A stretch of DNA of 58,000 nt from Prorocentrum cordatum (lineage: Eukaryota > Sar > Dinophyceae > Prorocentrales > Prorocentraceae), in contig CAUYUJ010022415.1 in assembly GCA_963575745.1 (NCBI GenBank), forward strand, positions 309,001 to 367,000. The letters run 5' to 3'. Within the stretch, counting starts at the first letter, position 1; each line of letters begins with the position of its first letter. Below the pieces are notes generated by a model. It saw only the letters and a program-made list of their open reading frames with translations, was not told the DNA's origin and did no database searches. The position numbers were made by a program, and so were the translations under genes. Positions 1-9,231 of the stretch are shown piece by piece.

Positions 1-195
1 CCCAAAAGCTTCGCGAACCAGCCGTCGGGGAATGCGTGCGCTCTGGCCGCGGCGGCGACGGCGCCGAGGAACATCGATATGCTTGCCCCGACCAGGGGGA
101 AGGGGAGGAGCGCGCGGAGAAGAAGCAGCGGAAGGACGAGGATGGGGAAGGGGTAGGGAGGGGGTGATGATGAGGAGGGAGTGGAGAAGGAGGAG

Positions 196-232
<37 letters not shown>

Positions 233-640
233 ATATATATGTATATATATATATACATATGTACGGAAGTTGGAGTAGGTGAGGGCAGAACGGCGGGCGA
301 GAGGAGAGTGTCCATCAGGGCGAGGAGGAAAAGGGTAAGGGCAAGCTAAACATATTCTCATGTGGGGTCCTTCCGTCGGAGAATTTAGTTTTCCTGGCAA
401 GCGTTTATAAACATGGTTTTTGGAGAGGGCGGCAACCCGAGAATCATGTTCCTGGGAAGCTTTCCGGGATAATGATTTACTCGGCTCTCTTAAAGAGGGG
501 GGGCTCTGGGGGCTTACCGAGGGGCCCTTTTTGGCCTTGTCGGCAAGCCTATTGGAAACATTGTTGGGGCGGCGGGCGGAAGCCCAAGGAATCATGTTCC
601 CGGAAAATTCAGGGAAATGCGATTTACCGAAGTCAACTGG
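1..640. other. No gene recognised; low-complexity lead-in
   Basis: No ORF here has a recognisable domain. The stretch is G-rich, with an AT microsatellite at about 196-262 (alternating TA with TATG interruptions). From about 480 it grades into the G/C/T-rich repeat that dominates the next 3 kb. Confidence 0.6.
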
Positions 641-2110
641 GGGCCCGCAAGGGGCTTCCCTGTGGGGGCCTTGGGGGCTTTTTGGAGCTTCCGGGAGGCC
701 TCATGGGAGCCTCATGGGGCTTCTTGGGAGCCTCCTGATGGCCTCCGGGGGCGTCCTAGGACCTAGGAGACTCTCAGGCCAGAGACCTTGAAATGTCGCG
801 CTCTTCGGGCACTCTTGGGTCGCTCTTGGGGCTCTCTTGGGGCGCTCTCGAGGCCGTCTTGAATTATCTGGGGGGCCTCCGGGCCTCCTGGGCCGTCTCT
901 GGTCTTTCCTTGGGAGCCTATTCGGCCGTCTTGGAGCGATCTGAAGGGCCTCTGACGCCGTCCGGGACCGTGGGGAGGCGGAACATGCGAGAGCGCAAAA
1001 ATGCGGGGCCCTTTGGAGGGGCCTCTGGAGGCGCTCTTGGGACGTTTTGGCGGCGTCGTCGGCCGTCCTGAGGCCATCTTCGGCGTGTCCGGGGCCTCTT
1101 GGGCTGTCTTGGCAATCTTTAGGGCCCTCTTGGCGTGTCGTGGCGTGTTTGGGAGCGGGCCCGGGCAGTCCCGGAAAGTCCTGGGGGCTGTTGAATGCTA
1201 GGTGTTGTCTTGGAGGCGGAGGCTGTTGAGTGCAGGGTGGCGCGTGCTACGCGGAAGGTGGGCGAGCGGCCGAGCGGGCGGCGGGCGGGCGGGCGGGCGG
1301 GTGGCGGGCGGGCGGGTCGGGATTTGAATGAATTCCTTAATGGGTGCTCTCTTGCAGCGGGAGCTTGTTGAGTACAGGGTGTTGCCTTGAAGACGGGGGC
1401 TGTTGACTACAGGGTGTTGTCTTGGAGACTGAAGCTGTTGAGTACAGAGTTGTGCGTGCTACGCGAACGGCGGGCGGGCGGCGGGTGCCCTAGGTGGTGG
1501 GTCAGATTCCTCATGGGTGTTGGCTTGGATCTCGTGGTTGGCCTGTCGGGGACATCGCGAAGGCAGTTTCGCAACTCCTCGGTAGCCATGTTGAAACCGT
1601 TGTGGGACCTCCTCGGGGCTGTTTTGTGGCCTCTTGAGGCTTTGTTTGGGTCTCCTGGGTGCCTCTCGGGTGCCTCCTGGGGCCTCTGGGGGGCTCCTCG
1701 GGCCTCCTGGGGCACTCTTCAAGCGGGAGGGTCGAATTTCGGAGTCGTGGTCCAACTCTTGGACGCATCTTGGGGCCGTCTTGGGGCTCTCTGGAGCGCT
1801 GTGGGGCCGTCTGGGGGCCCTCTTGGGCCGTCTTGGCGCGCTCTGGGGGCCTATGGGGCCGGCCTGGAACGTCGGACAGCCGAAAAGGCTGGAAGGCCGA
1901 AATCTCTCCCAAACCCTCGTAAAATTTTCGATTTGGGTCTCTTGAAGCGCTCGGGAGAAGCGTCTTGAAGCGTCGTGGAGTGCCTTGGGGGGGGTTCTCG
2001 GGCCGTCTTGGGCCATCTTGGGCGCCCAGGAGCTGTTTTTCTGCGATTCGGAGCCCGCTTGGGCCGTCTGGGCAGCCTCTGGAGGCCCTCCTGGACTATT
2101 TATGGACCTC
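640..2110. repeat. 11-bp-periodic GGCC(G/T)TCTTGG repeat, two blocks
   Basis: Blocks at about 640-1200 and 1600-2110 are built from degenerate copies of an ~11-bp unit resembling GGGGCCGTCTT or GGGGCCTCTTG. All forward frames stay open for long stretches as Leu/Gly/Trp/Ser-rich nonsense, and the reverse frames as Pro/Arg/Gln-rich nonsense, so the ORFs here are repeat artefacts. The same family recurs at 2860-3670, 6430-6560, 55130-55450 and 55960-56455 in this orientation, and at 15660-16350, 53520-54600 and 57080-57680 inverted. The 1200-1600 interval is G-rich, with GCGG runs and a few GCTGTTGAGTACAGGGTG repeats. Confidence 0.8.
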
Positions 2111-2164
2111 CCCGGCCGCCCCGCCCCCCCATGGTGGGTCGGGGCAGCTGTTTGTGGGCCCCGG

Positions 2165-2422
2165 GGCTGCCCCCCAGGGATATCTATATCTATATATCTA
2201 TCTATCTATCTATCTATATATATATAGATATATATATATATATATCTATATATCTATCTATCTATCTATATATATCTATCTATCTATCTATATATCTATA
2301 TATCTATATATATATATCTATCTATCTATCTATATATTTATATATCGATCTATATATCTATCTATCTATCTATATATCTATATATCTATATATCTATATA
2401 TCTATATATCTATCTATCTATA

Positions 2423-2453
<31 letters not shown>

Positions 2454-2565
2454 ATATCTATATATATATATCTATATATCTCTATATCTATATATCTGTC
2501 TATCTATTTATATATCTATATATATATACATCGATCTATCTATATATATATATATACATATATAC
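2165..2565. repeat. TATC/TA microsatellite
   Basis: About 400 bp of interspersed TATC and TA repeats. It translates as Ile/Tyr/Ser-rich ORFs that should not be called genes. The following 2586-2860 interval has no recognisable gene. Confidence 0.95.
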
Positions 2566-2859
2566 TAAACCCATCGCGCGCGCTATGGTTCTAGTTGAGG
2601 CCACCGCTCAGGTGCGATGCCCGCGACGATTCTTACCACGAATACGGCGGCGTGCACTCCGCTCATGTTCGCACGCCATGTTCCGGAGGAGCGTTCCCGG
2701 AGCATGGGGCGCCAGAGGCTCCCCCGCTCTTCCCCCCTCCCGGACTATCCTGCCGAGGAACTCTTGGGCTGCGTAGGGCCAGTCTTGCGGGCTACCTGGG
2801 GCTCTCTGGGCCCGCCTAGGGCTGTTACTGAGGGGACCTGGAGGCGCGCTGGGCCCTAT

Positions 2860-3700
2860 TGGAGCGTCGGAAAGCCGAAACGACAAGAAGGCCCAAATCC
2901 TCCAATTCCTATATGGAATGAATGATTTTGGCCTGTTGGGATCCTCTTGGGGGTGCTTTTGGAGGCGTGTTGAGCCATGTTTGAAGCCTCTTGGGAACTA
3001 CCTGGGGTCTCCTAGCTCTCTTGAAGCGAAGCCCTGGATTTTCCGGACGCGGTCCGTCTCTTGGACACCTCTCGGGCCTGTTTTGGGGCACTCGTGGACT
3101 GCCATGGGCGCTTCTTGGGCCAGCCTTGGGCTCTCCGGGACCGCCTCGGGGCGGCCTTGGGCGTTTCTGGAGCTGTTTGGGGGCGGTCTCAGAGGCCTCC
3201 TGGGCCGCCTAGGGGCGTCGTGCAGCCGCAAAGATCACAAGGCCAAAACCCTTCCAAAACTATCGTAAAACCATCAATGTTTGGCCTGCTGGGGCCCTCG
3301 TGGGAGTGTTCTTGGAAGCGTTTGGAGCCATGTTGGAAGACTCTTGGGAGTTGCCTGGGGCCTCTGGGGTCACTGTTGAGGCGGGAGCCCTGGGTGTTCG
3401 GTACGCGGTCCCTCTCTTGGGCCCTTCTTGGGCTTGTTTTGGAGCCTTCTTGGGCTGTCGTGGGCGTTTCTTGGGCCAGCCTTGGGCCGCCTTGGGCTTG
3501 TCTTGGGGGCCTCTGGGGCTGCTTGGGGGCGGACCTGGAGACCTTCTCGGCCGTCTGGGAGCGTCGTGCAGCCGAAAAAACCTGAAGACCCAAATCCTTC
3601 CAAAACCGTCGGAAAACCATCAATGTTGGCCTCCCGGGGCTCTCTTGGGAGTGTTCCTGGAAGCGTATGGAGCCATGTTGGAGGCCCCCCGAGACCTCTA
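2860..3700 (+). repeat. Tandem ~350-bp higher-order repeat (about 2.5 copies)
   Basis: Each unit starts with a G-C-G-T-C-G / CAGCCGAAA-like segment. It continues into an A-rich stretch around an ATCAATGTTTGGCC-like core (near 2921, 3269 and 3618, spacing about 349 bp), then a block of the 11-bp TCTTGGGC-type repeat, and a conserved CGCGGTCC(G/C)TCTCTTGG segment. A related A-rich spacer lies at 1860-1960. The order suggests a satellite whose monomer includes an internal 11-bp subrepeat. Confidence 0.75.
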
Positions 3701-3876
3701 CCACGTGCTTCGGCGACATGGGTCGAAGATGGGAACCATTTCTGGTGCAGAAACATCACCAGGGTCCGTCCAGAGCAGCTCGGGAGATGCCCCGGAACGG
3801 CTCTGGAGAGGCCCGGGGGGTTCCCCCCATGGCGAGTCGCTGCAGCTGGCCAGGGCCCCCCCCGCCCCGTACCCCG

Positions 3877-3962
3877 ACATATGTATATATATATATATAT
3901 GTATATGAATAGGTATGTATAAATACATATATATATACACATATATATATATATATATGTAT
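3877..3962. repeat. AT-rich microsatellite abutting retrotransposon end
   Basis: TA/TATG/CATA repeats end directly at the outer (B2) direct repeat of the downstream retrotransposon. The other end of that element (A1, ending at 11517) also abuts a microsatellite (CT, then TA/CA). Confidence 0.85.
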
Positions 3963-4047
3963 GTGATGCACAACGATGGCCAGCACTGTTTTGTAGATGC
4001 AAGCGCCTCGCTCCGAGGCAGTGAAAGAGAAGGCGCCTCTCCGCCCG
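3963..4047 (-). repeat. Split direct repeat B2
   Basis: 85 bp, matching B1 at 4239-4323 in the same orientation with few substitutions. Both begin GTG(A/C)TGCACAACGATGGCC and end at CTCCGCCCG. A 48-bp spacer (4048-4095) separates it from A2. Confidence 0.85.
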
Positions 4048-4095
4048 CTCATGCTTCAAAGTGCCATGCAAAGGTTGGTGGAGGGGAGGCGGAGG

Positions 4096-4238
4096 AAGAG
4101 CTTGAGCGGAAATGGATACGGAGTGGCCTCCGTCCCCATGCGTTCCACACATTCAAGCCTCACACAGACTGACTGGACTCTGGGGGCTCCATTTAGCGGC
4201 CAGCGGGGGCACACAACACAGTTTAGAAAACCCAGCCT
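4096..4238 (-). repeat. Split direct repeat A2
   Basis: 143 bp, near-identical to A1 (11375-11517) in the same orientation. Both run from AAGAGCTTGAGCGG to AAAACCCAGCCT. A2 abuts B1 directly at 4238/4239, as expected for the B1-A2-B2 end of a PAT/Ngaro-type element. Confidence 0.9.
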
Positions 4239-4323
4239 GTGCTGCACAACGATGGCCAGCGCTGTTTTGTAGATGCAAACGCCTCGCTCCGAGGCAGTGG
4301 AAGAGGAGGCGCCTCTCCGCCCG
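4239..4323 (-). repeat. Split direct repeat B1
   Basis: 85-bp partner of B2 (3963-4047); the inner repeat on the 3' side of the element's coding region. The 4324-4597 interval, between B1 and the methyltransferase remnant, has no intact ORF and probably holds the decayed C-terminus of that domain. Confidence 0.85.
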
Positions 4324-4597
4324 TTCCCGCATCATGCACTGGCCGTTGCCGATTTCCAAAAAGGCTAGAGAGATATACCTGCGCGCCTGCGAAGGTAGGA
4401 ATCGATGATAGCCTCGCTTGAGGCGACAAGCCAGCGAGCGACAGAAGAGGCCACCGTCGTTGGATACATCTCGGCCAACGCGGTGCGTCGAACAGACGTG
4501 TTCCCCCCCGCCCCCTCAAGGATCCAATGAGGCCGAAGGGTGGCAGAGCATTTGCCACCGAGACCTGTGCACCGCCTCCAGAGGGCCTGGGGAGGGT

Positions 4598-5098
4598 CTA
4601 TGACATTCCGCGCGGCAAACCGTGTCCTCTTACGATACGGTCTGCCATGCTGGCAAGAATCGGCGACCGCTTACAAGCCCAATGGGAGAGCAGAGCAGCC
4701 AGAGGAGGGGCCTGCCAGGCCCGAGAGCGGTGAGGGTTCTCGGCGACGACGGGGATCCCATGGCTCAAGCAAGCGCGAATGGCCCGCACGGTGCCAAGGA
4801 GGGTCGAATTGCCAATCAAAACTTGTTGAAGCGACTCGGGGCTCAGGCCGGGTTCCCCGAAAATATCACTGGCGTTTCTACAACAAATGCGGGTAGCCGA
4901 GGATCAGGTTGAACAACGGAAAGCGACGCGCACGCCTTTGATCAGGCCGGCGCCTATCCAACCTACGATGACGTCCCAGGCGGCTTCAAGGTCAAACGCT
5001 GGATTATCTTTTACATCGATCCTGAGACAGGCGCAGCTCGACAATCTCTGAACACTGGCGGCCACGCCGCCTGCGCCCGAAAACAAATCTAAGAACAC
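4598..5098 (-). pseudogene. Methyltransferase-like domain remnant of the retrotransposon
   Basis: Two minus-strand frames carry the pieces. At 5098-4904 a segment begins with FLDLFSGAGGVA, a motif-I-like S-adenosylmethionine-binding loop (core at about 5089-5066). At 4819-4598 another frame has GNSTLL followed by IPVVAENPHRSRAW, an ENP motif at about 4741-4733. DIRS-order elements are known to carry a methyltransferase domain next to the recombinase, and the position just downstream of the recombinase C-terminus fits. A frameshift separates the two halves and the catalytic middle part is not readable in frame, so the copy is unlikely to be active. Whether it methylated adenine or cytosine cannot be told. 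Confidence 0.55.
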
Positions 5099-5180
5099 TC
5101 GATTACACAGGCTGCGCTTGAGGGAAACCAGACCTCGCCAGCGCTCAGGCGCTCGCGGCGCCCAATGGCGCGGGGGGCCG

Positions 5181-5383
5181 CTAGCGGCCCTCCAACCGCT
5201 CGACCCACCGCGGCAGCAGGGGCCTGCCGTAGTCGGCGGGGGCTTGGGGCAGGCTGGCCACCTCCGCCCAGTAGCGAATGAACCTCTCGTACCTCATGGC
5301 GCTGCGGCTGTCGGCGTTCCTGAGCCGCTGCTGCGCCGCGGCGAGGTCGCCGACGTCGGTGGCCACGTCGAAGCTGGCTGACT
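5181..5383 (-). pseudogene. Tyrosine recombinase, C-terminal part
   Basis: Reading down from 5383 the frame gives SASFDVATDVGDL, then a segment with QQRLRNADSRSAMRYERF. The RYE tyrosine is in the place of the catalytic nucleophile of DIRS-type recombinases, after the region that usually reads GRW..S..RY. The N-terminal part resumes at 8384 beyond the nested insertion. Joining across the insertion with one TGACT copy kept gives an in-frame RHE-SASFD junction like the RH(S/G)GAS motif of this family. A stop at about 5181 follows, then the methyltransferase remnant about 80 bp further on. Confidence 0.6.
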
Positions 5384-5416
5384 TGACCGCGCAAGAAACC
5401 ACCGCAACCGGAAGTT
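5384..5416 (+). repeat. Terminal inverted repeat of nested element (left)
   Basis: Begins TGACCGCGCAAG and continues into GAAACCACCGC. Flanked on the outside by TGACT (5379-5383), the target-site duplication. Confidence 0.8.
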
Positions 5417-7004
5417 TTGGACGTCATTGATATTATGTTTTTTGTCGGTCGTTTCTGCGTTGCGGCTGTCGTTGGCGAGTGTTGCGGGTTTGACGCAACG
5501 CTCCCTCGAAAGGTTGCAGCCTGGCCACTTGCGGCGATTTTCCCGCGGAGATTCCCATTCAATGTGCTTTCGCGAGGCTGAGTGTGGATCGCGCGCGGCG
5601 GGGCCCCTTTGCCACAGCCCATGCGCGCGCTGATCAGGGGAGGTCGTGGTAGTAAAATGAGGTCGCTGCGGCATTGCAGCACTATGGTTAAGGCGGCACG
5701 TAACGCCAGTTTCGCTTGTTAGCTGCGCATGTCTTGCATGGGCGGATTGCCCCTGCGCAGCGATGCTTCGCGCGGCGTGATTGCGCCGATTTTGGGCGAC
5801 GATGCGCGCGTTCATGCGGACAGAGCGCCTCCGCGTGGCGAGGCCTCATGTAGCGTCTAGCATACCGCCAAGTTTGTTTCTTCTGGGCTATCGCCCCCCC
5901 CGCCCCGCTTCCCTTCTAGGCGACGCGCCAAAACATAGGAGTGTCGTTCTTTCTGTGTTGTTCAGCGCTTGCGCTTGCCACGTTCGCTTGGGCGGTGATC
6001 ATTTGTGGTTCGCCTTTCGCCCGGCCTCTTCCCTTTGCCCTGCCCTTCCCTCTCATCGCACTGTTTGCTTTGAATTTTCCCACTGTGCGCATCGAGAGCC
6101 CGGTCGTCTCGTGGAGAGCGCGACTTCGTTGACAAGTCATGCGCACTGCGGTTGCGTGCGAAGAACCAGGCGCTCGCGTTATGCCGATTTGTTCGAAGCA
6201 CGCCCCGCGCTGTGCGATTGCGCATGTTTCGGCGCGGCGAGCTCTAAAACATCGTCAAGAAAACCGTACTGCGCGACAGATCGTCGCCCATGCCCGTACA
6301 ATGGCCGCAACATGTGACACTCTGATCCACGTCGTTTCGGGGCGGACTCCTTCGCTTTCGTTGTCGTCCCCCCCGCTCTTCCGCCACCCCGCCGTGAGTC
6401 TCCTTATGGTTATGCCTCATTATGCGTCCGTTGTTATTGCCTCTCTTGGGTCTCTCACGGGTTACTCGCAGGCCGCGTTGGGCTTGTCACGAGGTCCTGT
6501 TGGGTTGTTTTGGGTGCCTTTTGGGCCACTCCTGGGCCGTTCTTTGGCTCAGTGGAACACTTCGGGGCCATCGTGAGCCGTCGTGTGCTCCCCTGGGTGT
6601 CAGCTGGTGCCGTCTGGGGTTCTGCTCGCCTCCATGGCCTGTTTCTTGGGCTTGCTTGCGGATTAGCGGATGCAGTGCAAGTGCGGCGGTGACGGCATCA
6701 GAGTCGCGCCCAGTCTCGGCTGAACAGTTGCGTCGCGTTTCCAAGAGGGGTGGCTAGTTGAGGGCCTCCGACGGTTACTATGGGGAGTTTGAATTTGGGC
6801 CCCCCGCTCCAAGAAAACATGGTGGACGTAAGGAACCTTCGGGTTCCTTAATAAATCCCTCTCTGGGGGCCTCGATGGCCCCAAAGCACGAGACATCTGT
6901 CGATCCACGAAATTTAATAAGGAATTCCCCGGGTACCAAATAAGGTCCTTATTTGGGTGCCCGGCGGTCCCACAATTCAGGGCCTTAGTTTGGTTCTCGG
7001 CGGT

Positions 7005-8190
7005 CGCAGGTCCCACAGGATTCAAATATCTGACAGACCCCACAGGTCCCACAGTTCCTACATGGCCCACAGGTCTCGCAGATCTCGCAGGTCTTGCAGG
7101 TCTTGCAGTCCCCGCAGGTCCCACATGCCCCACAGGTCTCGCACGTCTGTCAGGCCTTGCAGGTCCCACTGGTCCCACAATTCCCATAAGGCCCACGGGT
7201 CCCGCGGGTCCCACAACTCCTCCAAGGCCTACAGCTGTCGCAAGTCTCACACGCCCCGCATGTCCCGCGTATCCCACATATCCCACAGGTCCCGCAGGTC
7301 CAACAAATCTTGCAGGCGCCGCAGGCTTCGCAAGTCTGGAAGGTCTCGCAGGCCCCACACGTCCCATTGGTCCAACAAATCCCATCGTTCTCACATGTCC
7401 CATGAATCCTAGAGGTCCCACAGGTTCCACATGTCCCACCGCTCCCACAACGCCCACGCGTCCCGCAGGCCACGCATGTCTCGTTGATCCTGTTGGCCCC
7501 TCAGGTCTCACAGGACCCACATGCCCGACAGGTCCCGCAGTTTCAAGAAGTCTCGCAGGCCGCGCAAGTCCCACAGGCCCCACTGATCCCACAGAACACA
7601 CATGTCCTACACGCCCCCAAGGTCTTACATTTCCCTCAGGCACAGCGGGTCCCACAGGTCCCTCTGGACCCACAGGTCCAGCAGGTCTCACGGGTCCCAC
7701 AGGTTCTCACGGACCACGCAGGTCCCACGGGTGTCACAGGTCCAACGGGTCCCACCAGTCCCACAATTCCCACAGGTCTCGCAAGTGTTACAAGCCGCAC
7801 ATGTCCCACAGGTCCCACATGCCCCACAGGCCCCAAAGACCCCACAAGTCTCACAAGTTTCTCATGTCCCACAGGCCCCACAGGTTCCGCATTTCCCTTT
7901 GACCCCACAAATCCCACAGGTCTCGCAGGTCTCTTTGGTCCCGCAGGTCCCACAAGTCGAGGTCCCACAGGTCCCACAGCTCCAGCAGGGCTCGTTTGTC
8001 CCGGAGGTCAGACAAGTCCGAGAGGTCCTACAGGCCCCGGAGGGTTCGCGGGTCTCGTAAGTTCCGCAATTCCCGCAGGTCCCACAGGTCCCGCAGGCCC
8101 CGCATGTCCCACAGGTTTCACAGCCCCATCTGGTCTTGCAGGCCTCGATAGTCCCACATGTCCTGCAGGTTCCACAGGTCTCTCATGACA
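7005..8190. repeat. 9-bp minisatellite (CCCACAGGT-type), collagen-like in translation
   Basis: About 1.2 kb of degenerate CCCACAGGT or CCCGCAGGT units. Since the period is a multiple of three, every frame keeps a tripeptide rhythm. The plus strand gives Pro-Thr-Gly runs (7402-7902 and 7484-8188). The minus strand gives Gly-Pro-Val/Ala runs (7700-6663, 345 codons, whose non-repeat C-terminal third runs out through unrelated sequence). There is no signal peptide or non-repeat domain supporting a real collagen-like gene, so I call it a repeat and only note the coding possibility. Confidence 0.8.
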
Positions 8191-8346
8191 CTTTTTGCTG
8201 CTTTCAAGGTGTATTGCCAGGGTAAGTTTTGAAGTACTGGCGCACGTAATTGCTTGAGCTGCGCGCAGTGCCGAATGGGCCATGAGCGCAAGTGGGAAAC
8301 GCTGCCCCACAAATGCGGAATTCCGCCCGTCCTGGATTTTTATGTG

Positions 8347-8379
8347 AACTTACGGAGGCGGTGGTTTCAATCGTGGTCA
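8347..8379 (-). repeat. Terminal inverted repeat of nested element (right)
   Basis: The reverse complement begins TGACCACGATTG and continues into GAAACCACCGC. Followed by TGACT (8380-8384). Confidence 0.8.
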
Positions 8380-8384
8380 TGACT

Positions 8385-9198
8385 CGTGCCTGCGCTGGTA
8401 GCCGCAAGCGTTGGGCATCCCTGCCAGCTCCGCCAGCCGGGCAAACTCCGCTCGGGAGTGGCCGGCGCCGAGTTCCAGAGCTGGTCGCCTCTGGGCGCCC
8501 GCTCGCGCATCGCCGCCAAGGTCCCCCCCCAGCTTCTCGGCCGACGGCAGCCGGAGGCACGCGTGCCCCGCCGCCCTCAGCGCGATCGCCAGCTCGAGGC
8601 GGCCGCTCCAGGCCGCCGCGCCGACCAGCGCCAGGCGCCCCCCCCGCGGCAGCGGGGCCCGCGCCTGGCCCGGCGCCCACTTGCGGAAGGCGGCGGCGGC
8701 GTCCCCCGCGCGCGGCAGCAGGCCCTGCCCGCGCTGCCGCAGCTCGGGCCTCTCGAGGAGCACCGTGGCCAGCAGCCTGTCGCCCGCGTCGTGGCTGCAG
8801 CCGTCGAAGAACTCCTCGCCATGGCCATCGCCGCGGCCAGCTCGGGCGAGCTCCGCGTGGCCGCCCTCGGGCGGTGGAACCACGCATCGAACCTCTCCAG
8901 CGCCGTCCGGGCCCGACTCAGCTCCAGGAGCGTGCAACTCCGCGCTCGCACCTGCCAACTCGGCGCCGCGAACTTGCTCTTCCGCGCCTGGGCTCGCACA
9001 GCTCGGGCCGCTGGCGCTCGAGCTCTGGCCCCGAACTCGGCAGGGGCCCCGTCGAACTCGAAATCGCGACAGCCGCTCGAGGCCGAGCTGGACGAGTCGC
9101 CCTCCTCGTCGGCAGCGGGGCCAGGGGCGCCCAACGGCGCAGCCGCGTTGACCTGCTGCCAGAAGCCTGCTGGCTCGCCCTCGGGCCCGCCCAGCCAA
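8385..9198 (-). pseudogene. Tyrosine recombinase, N-terminal and central part
   Basis: The minus-strand frame from 9198 is open to the insertion point at 8384. Its second half reads EEFFDGCSHDAGDRLLATVL, then LPRAGDAAAAFRKWAPG, and ends GMPNACGYQRRHES. From memory of dinoflagellate recombinase ORFs this pattern (a FFDG-type core-binding segment, a K-W segment, then YQxRH before the catalytic tyrosine part) fits the family. The first third and the region with LRLPSAEKLGG, where the first catalytic Arg would be expected, look frameshifted: an overlapping frame (9134-8577) carries the better-looking start. The TGA that stops it is the first codon of the nested element's TIR. Confidence 0.55.
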
Positions 9199-9231
9199 GG
9201 CCCGCTCGCGCCAGCCCTGGCCGCAGCCGCG

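Larger units (their letters stand above)
5384..8379. mobile_element. Nested 2,996-bp TIR element with TGACT target duplication
   Basis: The ends are 33-bp imperfect inverted repeats, 26 of 33 positions alike. Both start TGACC and share GAAACCACCGC and, after a variable pair, CCG(G/T)AAGTT. The insert is flanked by TGACT at 5379-5383 and 8380-8384. It interrupts the recombinase frame exactly, and its first TGA supplies the stop of the upstream half. No transposase domain was recognised inside, so it is probably non-autonomous. Contents: GC-rich sequence without clear genes (5420-6430), a short 11-bp-repeat patch (6430-6600), a segment with GAATTCCCCGGG and AAGGTCCTTATTTGG (6760-7000), and the 9-bp minisatellite (7005-8190). 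A 5-bp duplication does not by itself fix a superfamily. Confidence 0.8.

Noticed and set aside
1965-2594. 209-codon plus-strand ORF rich in Ile/Tyr/Ser/Leu
   Set aside because: It is the translation of a TATC/TA microsatellite with 11-bp repeat upstream; no protein-like composition.
5384-8379. Interpretation of the 2,996-bp insert as an intron of the recombinase gene
   Set aside because: The frame is restored by removing it, but no GT, GC or GA donor fits the join in the minus-strand sense; TIRs plus a perfect 5-bp duplication are better explained by transposition.
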